A stretch of DNA of 64,000 bases from Labilibaculum sp. DW002 (GTDB lineage: Bacteria; Bacteroidota; Bacteroidia; Bacteroidales; Marinifilaceae), in NCBI RefSeq assembly GCF_029029525.1, contig NZ_JAKJSC010000010.1, forward strand, positions 62,001 through 126,000, written 5' to 3'. Positions within the stretch are counted from its first letter, which is position 1. Each line of letters starts with the position of its first letter. The translations under genes and the position numbers were made by a program. The notes under the pieces are model-generated. The model worked only from the letters and a program-made list of their open reading frames with translations, ran no database searches and was not told the DNA's origin. Below are positions 56,360-64,000 of this stretch, one piece after another.

Positions 56360-57505
56360 ATGAAGTTAGACTTTCCGAGATCCTTATTTTTAGTTTTGTT
56401 TACTTTTTTGATTGTGAATACATTCGCTTCTGTTCCTGATACTACTATGGTAGTGAAAGGGGTTTATGGTGTGGTATATAGCAAAATTACTTTTAGGAAA
56501 GGGCCAATTGTTATTCATCAGTTGCGAATTGATATGTCATGCGAAAAATTTGAATTTTCAGGTAGCATCGCAAATAGTTATTTGGGATTTGGTTTGGAAA
56601 AAACTTCGCGAATGGTAGCTCGGGAAAATAAAAAGGAAAACAGAGTTATTGCTGCTGTGAATGCTGATTTTTTTGGCGGTGAGAGGCCTGTTTTTGAGAA
56701 TTGTATGATTGTAGATGGAGAATTTGTAAAAGGGGTTAAAATGTCTCGTACACTTTTTATGGAGGACGAACAGGGCATTGTTCATCTAGATAACTATCAA
56801 TTTAATGGAATTTGCATGGTGAACAATGATACTCTAGTTCTAGATGGTCTTAATGTTCCCGTTGAAAAACACAAAAGTTGTTTTTATAATAAGTTTTATC
56901 GAAGAATGCCGGTTCAGAATGATTCTGTAGTATATTGGAAGTTAAAGCCATTAAAAAAAGATGTTATTGGTTCTGTTGGGAGTTATCAGGTTGAAGAGTG
57001 TTTAGTTAATCCTGATTCTCTCAATTTCGTTTTAGGTCGGAAATATTTAGGTTTGGGATGCTCTGCAAAAAAAATAATAAGAGAAAATGACACGATTGAC
57101 ATTCGTTTAAGTATTTCACCTGAAGGTGTTGCTCCGCATTTTTTGATAGGAGGCTTACCTCGATTAATTCAGAATGGGAAAAGAATTGTCAATTTTAAAA
57201 ATAGAGAAGGGCTAAGTAGAAAAGGATTTTGGAAAGATAGACATCCGCGTACCGCAATTGGTCTTGATCACAAAAATAATTATCTGTATATAGTTGTAGT
57301 AGATGGTCGCCAACCAGGCTATAGTATGGGTATGAAATTAAAAGAATTAGGCAAATACCTTAAAAAATTAGGATGCGATGATGCATTGAATTTTGATGGT
57401 GGAGGTTCATCTGCTATGATTTTTAATCAAGTATTGATGAATAAACCTTCCGATAAAAATGGAGAACGAGATGTTTCGAATATCTTTTTGATTAGAAAAC
57501 GATAA
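56360..57505 (+). CDS. Phosphodiester glycosidase family protein (NAGPA-like)
   Basis: ATG 56360 (MKLDFPRSLFLVLFTFL) gives a normal signal peptide; GTG 56324 would add 12 residues. The core matches the NAGPA domain: AAVNADFFGG, HPRTAIGLDHKNN, YIVVVDGRQPGYSMGMKLKEL, and the hallmark DALNFDGGGSSAM. Members remove GlcNAc from phosphodiester-linked glycans (mannose-6-phosphate in lysosomes; teichoic-acid or exopolymer links in bacteria). A wall-linked GlcNAc-1-phosphodiester is a plausible target here. It is alone between the two SusCD modules. Confidence 0.9.
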   Translation: MKLDFPRSLFLVLFTFLIVNTFASVPDTTMVVKGVYGVVYSKITFRKGPIVIHQLRIDMSCEKFEFSGSIANSYLGFGLEKTSRMVARENKKENRVIAAVNADFFGGERPVFENCMIVDGEFVKGVKMSRTLFMEDEQGIVHLDNYQFNGICMVNNDTLVLDGLNVPVEKHKSCFYNKFYRRMPVQNDSVVYWKLKPLKKDVIGSVGSYQVEECLVNPDSLNFVLGRKYLGLGCSAKKIIRENDTIDIRLSISPEGVAPHFLIGGLPRLIQNGKRIVNFKNREGLSRKGFWKDRHPRTAIGLDHKNNYLYIVVVDGRQPGYSMGMKLKELGKYLKKLGCDDALNFDGGGSSAMIFNQVLMNKPSDKNGERDVSNIFLIRKR

Positions 57506-57560
57506 AATTTTCGAATAAAACAAAATCCTGGATATTAATTCAGGTACTATGTAGTAGTGT

Positions 57561-57587
57561 AAAAGGGGTTCTTCGGAGCCCTTTTTG
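57561..57587 (+). terminator. Terminator after the NAGPA-like gene
   Basis: AAAAGGGGTTC / GGAGCCCTTTT hairpin with TTC loop and T run. Confidence 0.7.
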
Positions 57588-57902
57588 CTATTATAGTTTT
57601 TTTCGATTTGATCTTTTTCATTACCGTCACTAGCAATTTCAGCTCAATATACTTCTCTATCCATATCAGCTTTTATAATTGATGAAACTCAATTTAGGAT
57701 GTTGTATATCAATTATCTAGATAATCAAGCAGAAAGAGCAAGGTGTTTTGTATGATAACTTCTTTAAAGCTAGAAATTGCAGTGTGTAGAAAATAGTTTC
57801 AGCATTAATATAAGCACTTGAAAGCATCTAATTACTTAGAGTTGAATCAATACATGTTTTCATGTTATGATTAATACAATGCAAAACATGTTGTTGAATA
57901 TC

Positions 57903-57932
57903 TTGTGATTTAATATTAGATTAATATATTTG
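57903..57932 (+). promoter_or_regulatory. Promoter of the second module
   Basis: TTG at 57903-57905, 19-bp spacer, TATATTTG at 57925-57932, same geometry as the first module. Confidence 0.65.
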
Positions 57933-57936
57933 TATG

Positions 57937-57954
57937 CATGTAACATGTAATACC
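57937..57954. promoter_or_regulatory. Putative operator f, second module
   Basis: CATGTAACATGTAATACC, the same word as operator e and at the same distance from the -7 box. Confidence 0.65.
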
Positions 57955-57970
57955 AATTGAAAATAAAAAA

Positions 57971-59158
57971 ATGAAATACTTACCTATTGCTATTTTTTCT
58001 ATACTACTACTTCTTCTTAGTGTGTATTCTTGTGACAAGGAGAATCAACTTTTAATTGAAGCAAATAGTATTTCCAAACAGGTAGAGGCTAAGTATTCAC
58101 CAGATCAGAGAGAGGCTATTTTTAAAACGTCATTCTTTTTCGAAAATAATAAGCTGATAATTAGAGGAGAAACGAGTGAATTGATGGCAAAGCAAGCATT
58201 GTATTCTGCACTTGAAAAGTTAGATGTTGGAATATTGGATAGTCTAAATTTATTGCCAGGAAAAAGTTTAAAGGATAAAAATTGGGGAGTAATTAATTTA
58301 AGCGTTGTGAATTTAAGAGCATACCCAAAGCATTCGGCAGAACTTGTTTCACAGTCAATAATGGGAACTCCAGTTAAGCTATTGAAAGAAGACAATGGCT
58401 GGTATCAAATACAGACTCCTGATCGATATATTGCTTGGGTTGATGGTGCCGCAATTGCTCGGAAAACACTAAATGAAATGAATCAGTGGAGGAATTCGAA
58501 AAGAATAATTTTCATTCCTGATTTTGAAGTAGTAAAAGATCCAGGTCAAAATGAGGTGGTGACTGATTTGGTTGCTGGTTCAATCCTTAGAGTTGAGAAT
58601 GAGAATCAAGCCAACTATGATTTGAGCTTACCAGATGGTAGAAGAATACAAGTTGATAAATCAAATTGTGAACTGTTTTCTGATTGGGAAAACCGAGAAT
58701 TAGAAGATGCTACTCTTTTAACGAAAACGGCAAAGCAATTTATCGGGAGGCCTTATTTGTGGGGCGGAACTTCTGTAAAAGGGGTAGATTGTAGTGGCTT
58801 TGTTAAGTCAGTTTACTTTATAAACGGGATTATTTTGGCCCGTGATGCATCATTACAGTTTCTTCATGGAGATACCATTTCTCCTGAGCATGGGTTTTTG
58901 AAATTAGCAGAAGGAGATTTGGTTTTTTTCGGAAGAGCAAAGACAGATGAAAAGCCTATGAAAGTTACTCATGTGGGAATGTATATGAACCAAGGAGAAT
59001 ATATTCATTCATCAGGCAGAGTTAGGATAAATAGTTTTGAGCCTGAAGCTGAAAATTTCAATAATTACAGATCGGTTTCTTGGTTGGGTGGTAGAAGGGT
59101 TTTAAATAGAATGGGAGAGCCAGGTATAATTAGGGTTTCTGAACATCCATGGTATTAA
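57971..59158 (+). CDS. NlpC/P60 lipoprotein with SH3 domain, copy 2
   Basis: 395 residues, lipobox SVYSC. Same layout as copy 1: SH3b (LSVVNLRAYPKHSAEL...YIAWVD), linker, and NlpC/P60 domain with C274 in GVDCSGFVKS, and the two His in VTHVGMY and YIHSSGRV. The catalytic half is more alike between the copies than the N-terminal third, where only short blocks match. Probable gamma-D-Glu-diamino acid endopeptidase. It starts the second operon, which has the same operator as the first. Confidence 0.92.
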   Translation: MKYLPIAIFSILLLLLSVYSCDKENQLLIEANSISKQVEAKYSPDQREAIFKTSFFFENNKLIIRGETSELMAKQALYSALEKLDVGILDSLNLLPGKSLKDKNWGVINLSVVNLRAYPKHSAELVSQSIMGTPVKLLKEDNGWYQIQTPDRYIAWVDGAAIARKTLNEMNQWRNSKRIIFIPDFEVVKDPGQNEVVTDLVAGSILRVENENQANYDLSLPDGRRIQVDKSNCELFSDWENRELEDATLLTKTAKQFIGRPYLWGGTSVKGVDCSGFVKSVYFINGIILARDASLQFLHGDTISPEHGFLKLAEGDLVFFGRAKTDEKPMKVTHVGMYMNQGEYIHSSGRVRINSFEPEAENFNNYRSVSWLGGRRVLNRMGEPGIIRVSEHPWY

Positions 59159-59171
59159 GAGAGCAAAAGAA

Positions 59172-60311
59172 ATGGCAATAGACAGAAGAAAATTTTTAGA
59201 AAATACAGGCTTGTTGGCAGGAGCGGCATTTTTGCTTCCTACGATGAATTCTTGCAGTGAAGCAGGAATGGGTAAATCAAATTATTCAGGAAAAGGACTG
59301 AAGCTTAGTTTTGAGTCTTATGAGTTGCAGTTAAAACATGTATTTACGATTGCATCCTTTTCCAGAACAACCACTCCGGTTATGCTTACAAAAATTGAGT
59401 GGGATGGATTTGTTGGTTATGGTGAAGCTTCAATGCCACCATATTTAGGCGAATCACATAAGACTGCAAGGAAATTTTTAAGCAGTTTAAATTTGAAACA
59501 ATTTTCAGATCCGTTTCGCTTGAATGAAATTTTGAGCTATGTAGATTCTGTTGCTGAAGGAAATTGTGCTGCAAAGGCATCAATTGATATTGCATTGCAC
59601 GATTTAATAGGGAAATTATTAGATAAGTCTTGGTTTGAGATCTGGGGCTATAATCAGGAAGATACTCCTGTAACAACTTTTACTATTGGCATGGATCAGC
59701 CTGATGTAGTAACCGAAAAAGTGAAGGAAGCTTCTCCTTATAAAATGTTAAAAGTGAAAATTGGTAGAGGTACCGATGAGGAGATGATTAATACAATTCG
59801 CAAAATTACAGATGTGCCTTTGTGTGTTGATGTTAATCAAGGATGGAAAGACAAACAAGAGGCATTAGATAAAATTCATTGGTTAAAAGAAAAAGGAGTT
59901 GTCTTTGTTGAGCAACCAATGGATAAGCACAATTTGGATGATATGGCATGGTTGACACAGCATAGCCCTTTGCCAACAATCGCAGATGAAGCTATTCAAC
60001 GTTTGGATGATGTAGCAAAATTGCATGGTGCATATTCTGGTATCAATATTAAATTAATGAAGTGCACAGGAATGCGAGAAGCGCATAAAATGATGAATGT
60101 AGCCCGTTCATTGGATATGAAAGTGATGATAGGATGCATGACGGAAACGTCTTGTGGTGTTAGTGCGGCAGCTCAACTGTCGCCTATGGTAGATTGGGCC
60201 GATTTGGATGGAAATTTATTAATATCAAATGATCCTTTTAAAGGGATTGAGATTCTCGATGGGAAAGTAATTTTGCCCAACCGTTCGGGAATTGGAGTTA
60301 TAAAAATATAA
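59172..60311 (+). CDS. Exported dipeptide epimerase, copy 2
   Basis: 379 residues, no indels against copy 1. All catalytic residues are kept (K194, K196, D220, E247, D272, K294 by the same numbering), as is the twin-Arg plus lipobox N-terminus (DRRKFLE, MNSC). The first half differs at many silent sites from copy 1; from 59731 on the DNA is about 97 % the same. It starts 13 bp after the NlpC/P60 gene, as in the first module. Confidence 0.9.
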   Translation: MAIDRRKFLENTGLLAGAAFLLPTMNSCSEAGMGKSNYSGKGLKLSFESYELQLKHVFTIASFSRTTTPVMLTKIEWDGFVGYGEASMPPYLGESHKTARKFLSSLNLKQFSDPFRLNEILSYVDSVAEGNCAAKASIDIALHDLIGKLLDKSWFEIWGYNQEDTPVTTFTIGMDQPDVVTEKVKEASPYKMLKVKIGRGTDEEMINTIRKITDVPLCVDVNQGWKDKQEALDKIHWLKEKGVVFVEQPMDKHNLDDMAWLTQHSPLPTIADEAIQRLDDVAKLHGAYSGINIKLMKCTGMREAHKMMNVARSLDMKVMIGCMTETSCGVSAAAQLSPMVDWADLDGNLLISNDPFKGIEILDGKVILPNRSGIGVIKI

Positions 60312-60351
60312 GTAATTTTTAATTATTTCTTGCTAATCTAAATTTAACACT

Positions 60352-63300
60352 ATGAGAAAAATTGCATGCTTTACGTTAATCATGCTTCTTGGCTGGCAGG
60401 TATCCTGGGCACAGGATTTGTTAGTGAAAGGTGTGGTTACCGGTGCAGAAGACGGGTTAACTATCCCGGGTGTTTCGGTTGTCGTAAAAGGAACAACTAA
60501 CGGAACAACTACCGATTTTGATGGAAAATATGAAATCAAAGTTGGAACGGATGCCATTTTGGTATTCACTTACATTGGAATGAAATCATTTGAGTCCGCA
60601 GTTGGTACTCAAGTAGAATTAAATGTGGCACTGGAAACTGATAATTTCGCGATGGATGAAATTGTAGTTGTTGGTTATGGTGTACAAAAGAAAAGTGACA
60701 TTACAGGTTCGGTTGCTAGTATAAGTGCGAAGGATCTGGAAGATCAACCAGTATCAAATGCTGCAGCACTTCTTCAGGGACGCGCTGCTGGTGTTATGGT
60801 GACTCAAACTTCAGGTGCTCCAGGATCTGGGTTATCTGTTAGAGTCCGTGGTACAGGTACAGTGAATAATTCATCTCCTCTTTATGTTGTTGATGGAATT
60901 TTTCTAGATGATATTTCTAGTTTAAATCCTTCCGATTTTAAAAGTCTTGAGGTTTTGAAAGATGCTTCAGCTACCGCAATTTATGGTTCACGTGGTGCGA
61001 ATGGTGTTATTTTAATCACAACCAAAACAGGTAATACAGAAAAAACAAAAGTTCAGTTCGAATTTATGACTGGTCTTCAGAGTGTTTGGAATGAGCCAGA
61101 TTTAATGAATACAGAAGATTGGTTGACTACCTATAATGCTGCTCAAAACAATGCTGCTGCTTTTACAGGATCTAGTGCATACAAACCATTAAATCTTCAA
61201 TCTCCTTCTGATAATTCAAAAAACACAACAGATTGGTTTGATGAAGTAACTCGTGTTGGGAAAGTTTACAAAGCTAATGCAACAGTTTCCAAAGGGGATG
61301 AAAATGGCAACACTTTATTTAGTGCTGGTTACTTTAAAAATGAGGGTGTGGTATTAAATTCTAAATATGAAAGAATTAATGCTCGTTTGAATAACAACTA
61401 TAACATTGGTTCAAGAATTAAGGCTGGAATTAATGTTTCATTGTCGCATACCACTACTGATCAGGTAAATGGAAATGCAATTAATGGTATCTTAACTCTT
61501 GCTCAAAGAATGGATCCTATTACTCCAGTTAGACAAGAATCTGGAGAATATGCTTCTACTCCATATTCCGATTTGGCGAATCCGGTTGCCATTTTGAATA
61601 GAGATGTTAGAGAAAAATCAGCTCTTTTGGTTTTGGCAAATTCTTATTTGCAAGTTGAGCCAATTAAGAATTTATTTATTAGATCATCTGTAAGCTTAAA
61701 TATTTCAAGATCCAAAGAGAAGACTTATTTGCCTTCTTATGATTATGGTAATGAGAAAAATTTAACCAACAGTTTATCAAAAACAACTCGAGAATTTAAT
61801 GGATTTTTGAGTGAGAATACAATTTCTTACAATATGGATGTTGAAGACCATAGTATTAGTTTACTAGCTGGTTTTACTGCAGAAAAAAATAAATCTGAGT
61901 ATTTGGGAGCTTCAAGGAATAACATTCCAAATGATAATGACGAATTGCAATATTTGTCAGCTTCTACAGATTTAGAAAGTACAAATGCATGGAACTCTGG
62001 AGAAGAAACAAAAATGTATTCTTATTTAGGTAGAATTAACTACAATTATGCTGATACTTATTTCTTAACAGCTTCTTTCCGTCGTGATGGTTCTTCTGTT
62101 TTTGGTCCTGATAAACGATTTGGTAGTTTTCCTTCAATGTCTTTAGGATGGAAATTGAGAAATGAAAAATTCATGGATTTTTTACCAGAAGAAATTGTGA
62201 ACAGAATTAAAGTAAGAGCTGGATGGGGACGTGTAGGTAATGCAAAAATTGCTCCTTACTCATTTGCTTCTACCGTTCAAAGTAGTGATGCAAAAGTTGA
62301 GTATTCTTATGTGTTTAGTGATGGAGAACAGGCAGGAGCTGCTCCTGTTAAAATGGCTAACCTTAAAGTGCAATGGGAAACTGTTGAGTCGACTAATATT
62401 GGTCTTGATCTTGCTTTTTTGAATGATAAATTGACTTTTACAGCAGATTATTTTAAGAAAGAAACTAAAGATATGTTGGTTCAAGTGCCAATACCGCAAT
62501 ATGCAGGTTACGATGGTAGTCCGTATGTTAATGCTGGTACTGTAGAAAATAAAGGTTTCGAATTAAACTTAGGTTATCGAGGTAATATTGGAAATGACTT
62601 TAAATATTCTGTAAATGTAAACGCTTCTCATGTAGACAATGAAGTAACCAGTCTTGGTGGTGGAGTACCTATTTGGAGTGGAAGCGTAAGTCTTGTAGGA
62701 AGTGTTACAAGAACTGCAGAAGGATTTCCTATTGGTGCATTCTATGGTTACGAAGTAGATGGTGTTTTTCAAACTGATGCTGAAGTTGCTTCTAGTGCTC
62801 AGTCAAGTGAAGCAATTGGAGCTGGTGACTATAGATTTAAAGACCAGTGGACAGATAAAGATGAAGATGGTGTAATGGAAGAGCCAGATGGAGTAATTAA
62901 TGGTGATGACCGTGTTCAAATTGGTGATCCAAATCCAGATTTATTTTATGGTGTAAATATCGATATGTCGTATAAAGGTTTCGATTTGTCAATGTTTTTC
63001 CAAGGAGTAAGTGGTAATGAAATTTTTAATGGTTTCAAATACTACAATTACGCCGATATCAAAAGATTTGCAATGGCATCTGATTATAAAAATCATTGGA
63101 CTGCTCAGAATGGATCTAATTCCATGTTTGGATTAAATGCTTCTACTGTAGAGAAAAATTTGAGAGCTTCAGATTTTTACGTTGAGGATGGATCTTACTT
63201 ACGTTTAAAAAACATTCAATTGGGTTATACTTTTAAAAACCTTACTCCTTGGATGTCTAATTTACGTGTTTATTTCTCTGGACAGAATGTATTTACTATT

Positions 63301-63417
63301 ACCGATTATTCAGGATTGGATCCAGAGATTGGTGGAGGTACATTAACTCAAGGGATCGATTACGGAACCTATCCACAAGCGAGAATTTTTTCAATTGGAG
63401 CTAATTTAACTTTCTAA
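60352..63417 (+). CDS. SusC-family TonB-dependent transporter, copy 2
   Basis: 1021 residues. Signal peptide identical to that of copy 1 (to WAQDL), regulatory domain (TIPGVSVVVKGTTNGTTTDFDG), plug with EIVVVGYGVQKKSDITGSVASI and VRVRGTGTVNNSSPLYVVDGIFLDD, barrel ending in AQARIFSIGANLTF-like sequence (PQARIFSIGANLTF). After the signal peptide it follows the classic SusC subgroup and is clearly unlike copy 1. It probably carries a different piece of the same polymer. Confidence 0.95.
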   Translation: MRKIACFTLIMLLGWQVSWAQDLLVKGVVTGAEDGLTIPGVSVVVKGTTNGTTTDFDGKYEIKVGTDAILVFTYIGMKSFESAVGTQVELNVALETDNFAMDEIVVVGYGVQKKSDITGSVASISAKDLEDQPVSNAAALLQGRAAGVMVTQTSGAPGSGLSVRVRGTGTVNNSSPLYVVDGIFLDDISSLNPSDFKSLEVLKDASATAIYGSRGANGVILITTKTGNTEKTKVQFEFMTGLQSVWNEPDLMNTEDWLTTYNAAQNNAAAFTGSSAYKPLNLQSPSDNSKNTTDWFDEVTRVGKVYKANATVSKGDENGNTLFSAGYFKNEGVVLNSKYERINARLNNNYNIGSRIKAGINVSLSHTTTDQVNGNAINGILTLAQRMDPITPVRQESGEYASTPYSDLANPVAILNRDVREKSALLVLANSYLQVEPIKNLFIRSSVSLNISRSKEKTYLPSYDYGNEKNLTNSLSKTTREFNGFLSENTISYNMDVEDHSISLLAGFTAEKNKSEYLGASRNNIPNDNDELQYLSASTDLESTNAWNSGEETKMYSYLGRINYNYADTYFLTASFRRDGSSVFGPDKRFGSFPSMSLGWKLRNEKFMDFLPEEIVNRIKVRAGWGRVGNAKIAPYSFASTVQSSDAKVEYSYVFSDGEQAGAAPVKMANLKVQWETVESTNIGLDLAFLNDKLTFTADYFKKETKDMLVQVPIPQYAGYDGSPYVNAGTVENKGFELNLGYRGNIGNDFKYSVNVNASHVDNEVTSLGGGVPIWSGSVSLVGSVTRTAEGFPIGAFYGYEVDGVFQTDAEVASSAQSSEAIGAGDYRFKDQWTDKDEDGVMEEPDGVINGDDRVQIGDPNPDLFYGVNIDMSYKGFDLSMFFQGVSGNEIFNGFKYYNYADIKRFAMASDYKNHWTAQNGSNSMFGLNASTVEKNLRASDFYVEDGSYLRLKNIQLGYTFKNLTPWMSNLRVYFSGQNVFTITDYSGLDPEIGGGTLTQGIDYGTYPQARIFSIGANLTF

Positions 63418-63423
63418 TAGTTG

Positions 63424-64000
63424 ATGAAAATGAAAAAAATAAGAAATATAATATTAGCAGGGCTTTTGATTTTTTCATTAGGAGCCTGTGATGAGGATTA
63501 TCTGGATACCGTGAAAATCGGGGAGCAAACATCAGAGAGTTTTTATTCGAACGATGCCGAGCTGATTAAAGCGGCAAATGCATGTTATTCTCCTATGTGG
63601 GAATACCATTACAACTGGGGGCGCACCTCCTTTGGTAATTCTACTACGGATGATGCAGTAGACAGAGAAGATCTAAAAATGCGTGAGTATACCTATGACG
63701 CAACAGCATTTCTTTTCACTTATAACTATCGTTACAACTATCGTGGAATTTTGATTGCGAACCAGTTGTTGGCGAATGTGGAAGGTGAAGACATTTCTGG
63801 TGTTTCAGATAAGTCTTTACAAAATCGTGTTGTTGGTGAAGCCAAATTTATGAGAGCATATTATTATTATGACCTTGTTAAGAATTATGGTGGAGTGCCA
63901 TTGGTAACCATTCCTTTATTAGGTGATGATTTGAATAAAACTCGTGCGACAGCTGCTGAGGTTTATGCTCAAATTGAAACAGACCTGAAAGCTGCAGTGG
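63424..64000 (+). CDS. SusD/RagB-family lipoprotein, copy 2, partial (right edge)
   Basis: About 192 codons from ATG 63424 (MKMKKIRN) to the window end. Lipobox FSLGAC, then classic SusD blocks: YLDTVKIGEQTSESFYSNDAEL, RGILIANQLLANVEG, AKFMRAYYYYDLVKNYGGVPLVT. Partner of the SusC just upstream. Belongs to the classic SusD type rather than the SusD-like_2 type of the first module. Confidence 0.92.
   Translation, partial: MKMKKIRNIILAGLLIFSLGACDEDYLDTVKIGEQTSESFYSNDAELIKAANACYSPMWEYHYNWGRTSFGNSTTDDAVDREDLKMREYTYDATAFLFTYNYRYNYRGILIANQLLANVEGEDISGVSDKSLQNRVVGEAKFMRAYYYYDLVKNYGGVPLVTIPLLGDDLNKTRATAAEVYAQIETDLKAAV

Larger units (their letters stand above)
57506..57970. other. 465-bp intergenic region before the second module
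   Basis: Contains a terminator (57561-57587), a weak decayed-looking reading frame (about 57620-57755) that I do not recognise, several ACATGTT-like words near 57850-57890, and the promoter/operator of the second module. Confidence 0.5.

Noticed and set aside
57620-57755. Open frame in the gap before the second module (SLAISAQYTSLSISAF...)
   Set aside because: No start codon with ribosome site, no recognised family; too weak to call even a remnant.

Overview
The window is a continuous piece of a low-GC chromosome from a member of the phylum Bacteroidota, most likely Bacteroidales/Marinilabiliales of marine type (order-level placement is inference). Support comes from SusC/SusD pairs, many lipobox lipoproteins, promoters of the TTG-N18/20-TAnnTTTG type before many genes, a TonB copper receptor, and Bacteroidota-only families such as the NagB/PIG-L fusion, DUF4922, DUF1460 and DUF5009.

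Positions 1-23000 are mostly housekeeping: a saccharopine dehydrogenase-like gene cut by the left edge, mutS, tRNA-Gly/tRNA-Leu, a 5'-nucleotidase-like protein with a degraded metal site, a PagL-type lipid A deacylase broken by a 4-bp duplication, a TonB copper receptor with a small Cys-rich partner, an EEP-family lipoprotein, a yedF-selD selenium pair in which selD needs a -1 frameshift, a histidine phosphatase, an O-methyltransferase, an M16 peptidase, three identical tRNA-Phe genes, a YitT membrane protein, an S41 peptidase, gpmI, a DUF3109 protein and an M20 dipeptidase.

Positions 23100-64000 form one very large peptidoglycan-scavenging and recycling island. It has a GntR/FadR regulator; MurQ and a MurK-type kinase; a NagB/PIG-L fusion; a secreted Amidase_3-type protein; a run of GT2, DUF1460 amidase-like, DUF4922, tandem GNAT, SpoIID-like, AmpG-like permease, SGNH hydrolase and DUF5009 membrane protein; a NamZ-type exo-muramidase; a GHL10 glycosidase-like protein; a sodium symporter; AnmK; and a serine hydrolase that keeps only the tail of a GH3 domain. 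Then come two copies of a module [NlpC/P60 lipoprotein, exported dipeptide epimerase, SusC, SusD], separated by a phosphodiester-glycosidase-like gene. The second SusD runs off the right edge.

Inferred logic: outer-membrane SusCD pairs import peptidoglycan fragments or peptides; surface or periplasmic NamZ, amidase, NlpC/P60 and epimerase trim sugars and convert L-Ala-D-Glu; AmpG-like, SSS and DUF5009 proteins move products inward; AnmK, MurK, MurQ and NagB feed the sugars into glycolysis. A shared operator-like motif (core TAACATGTA) lies at six sites upstream of the divergent nagB/murK-murQ, namZ/GHL10 and serine-hydrolase/NlpC promoters and the second NlpC promoter, which argues for one regulon. 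The two modules share near-identical DNA through the second half of the epimerase and the SusC signal peptide, then continue into quite different SusCD pairs.
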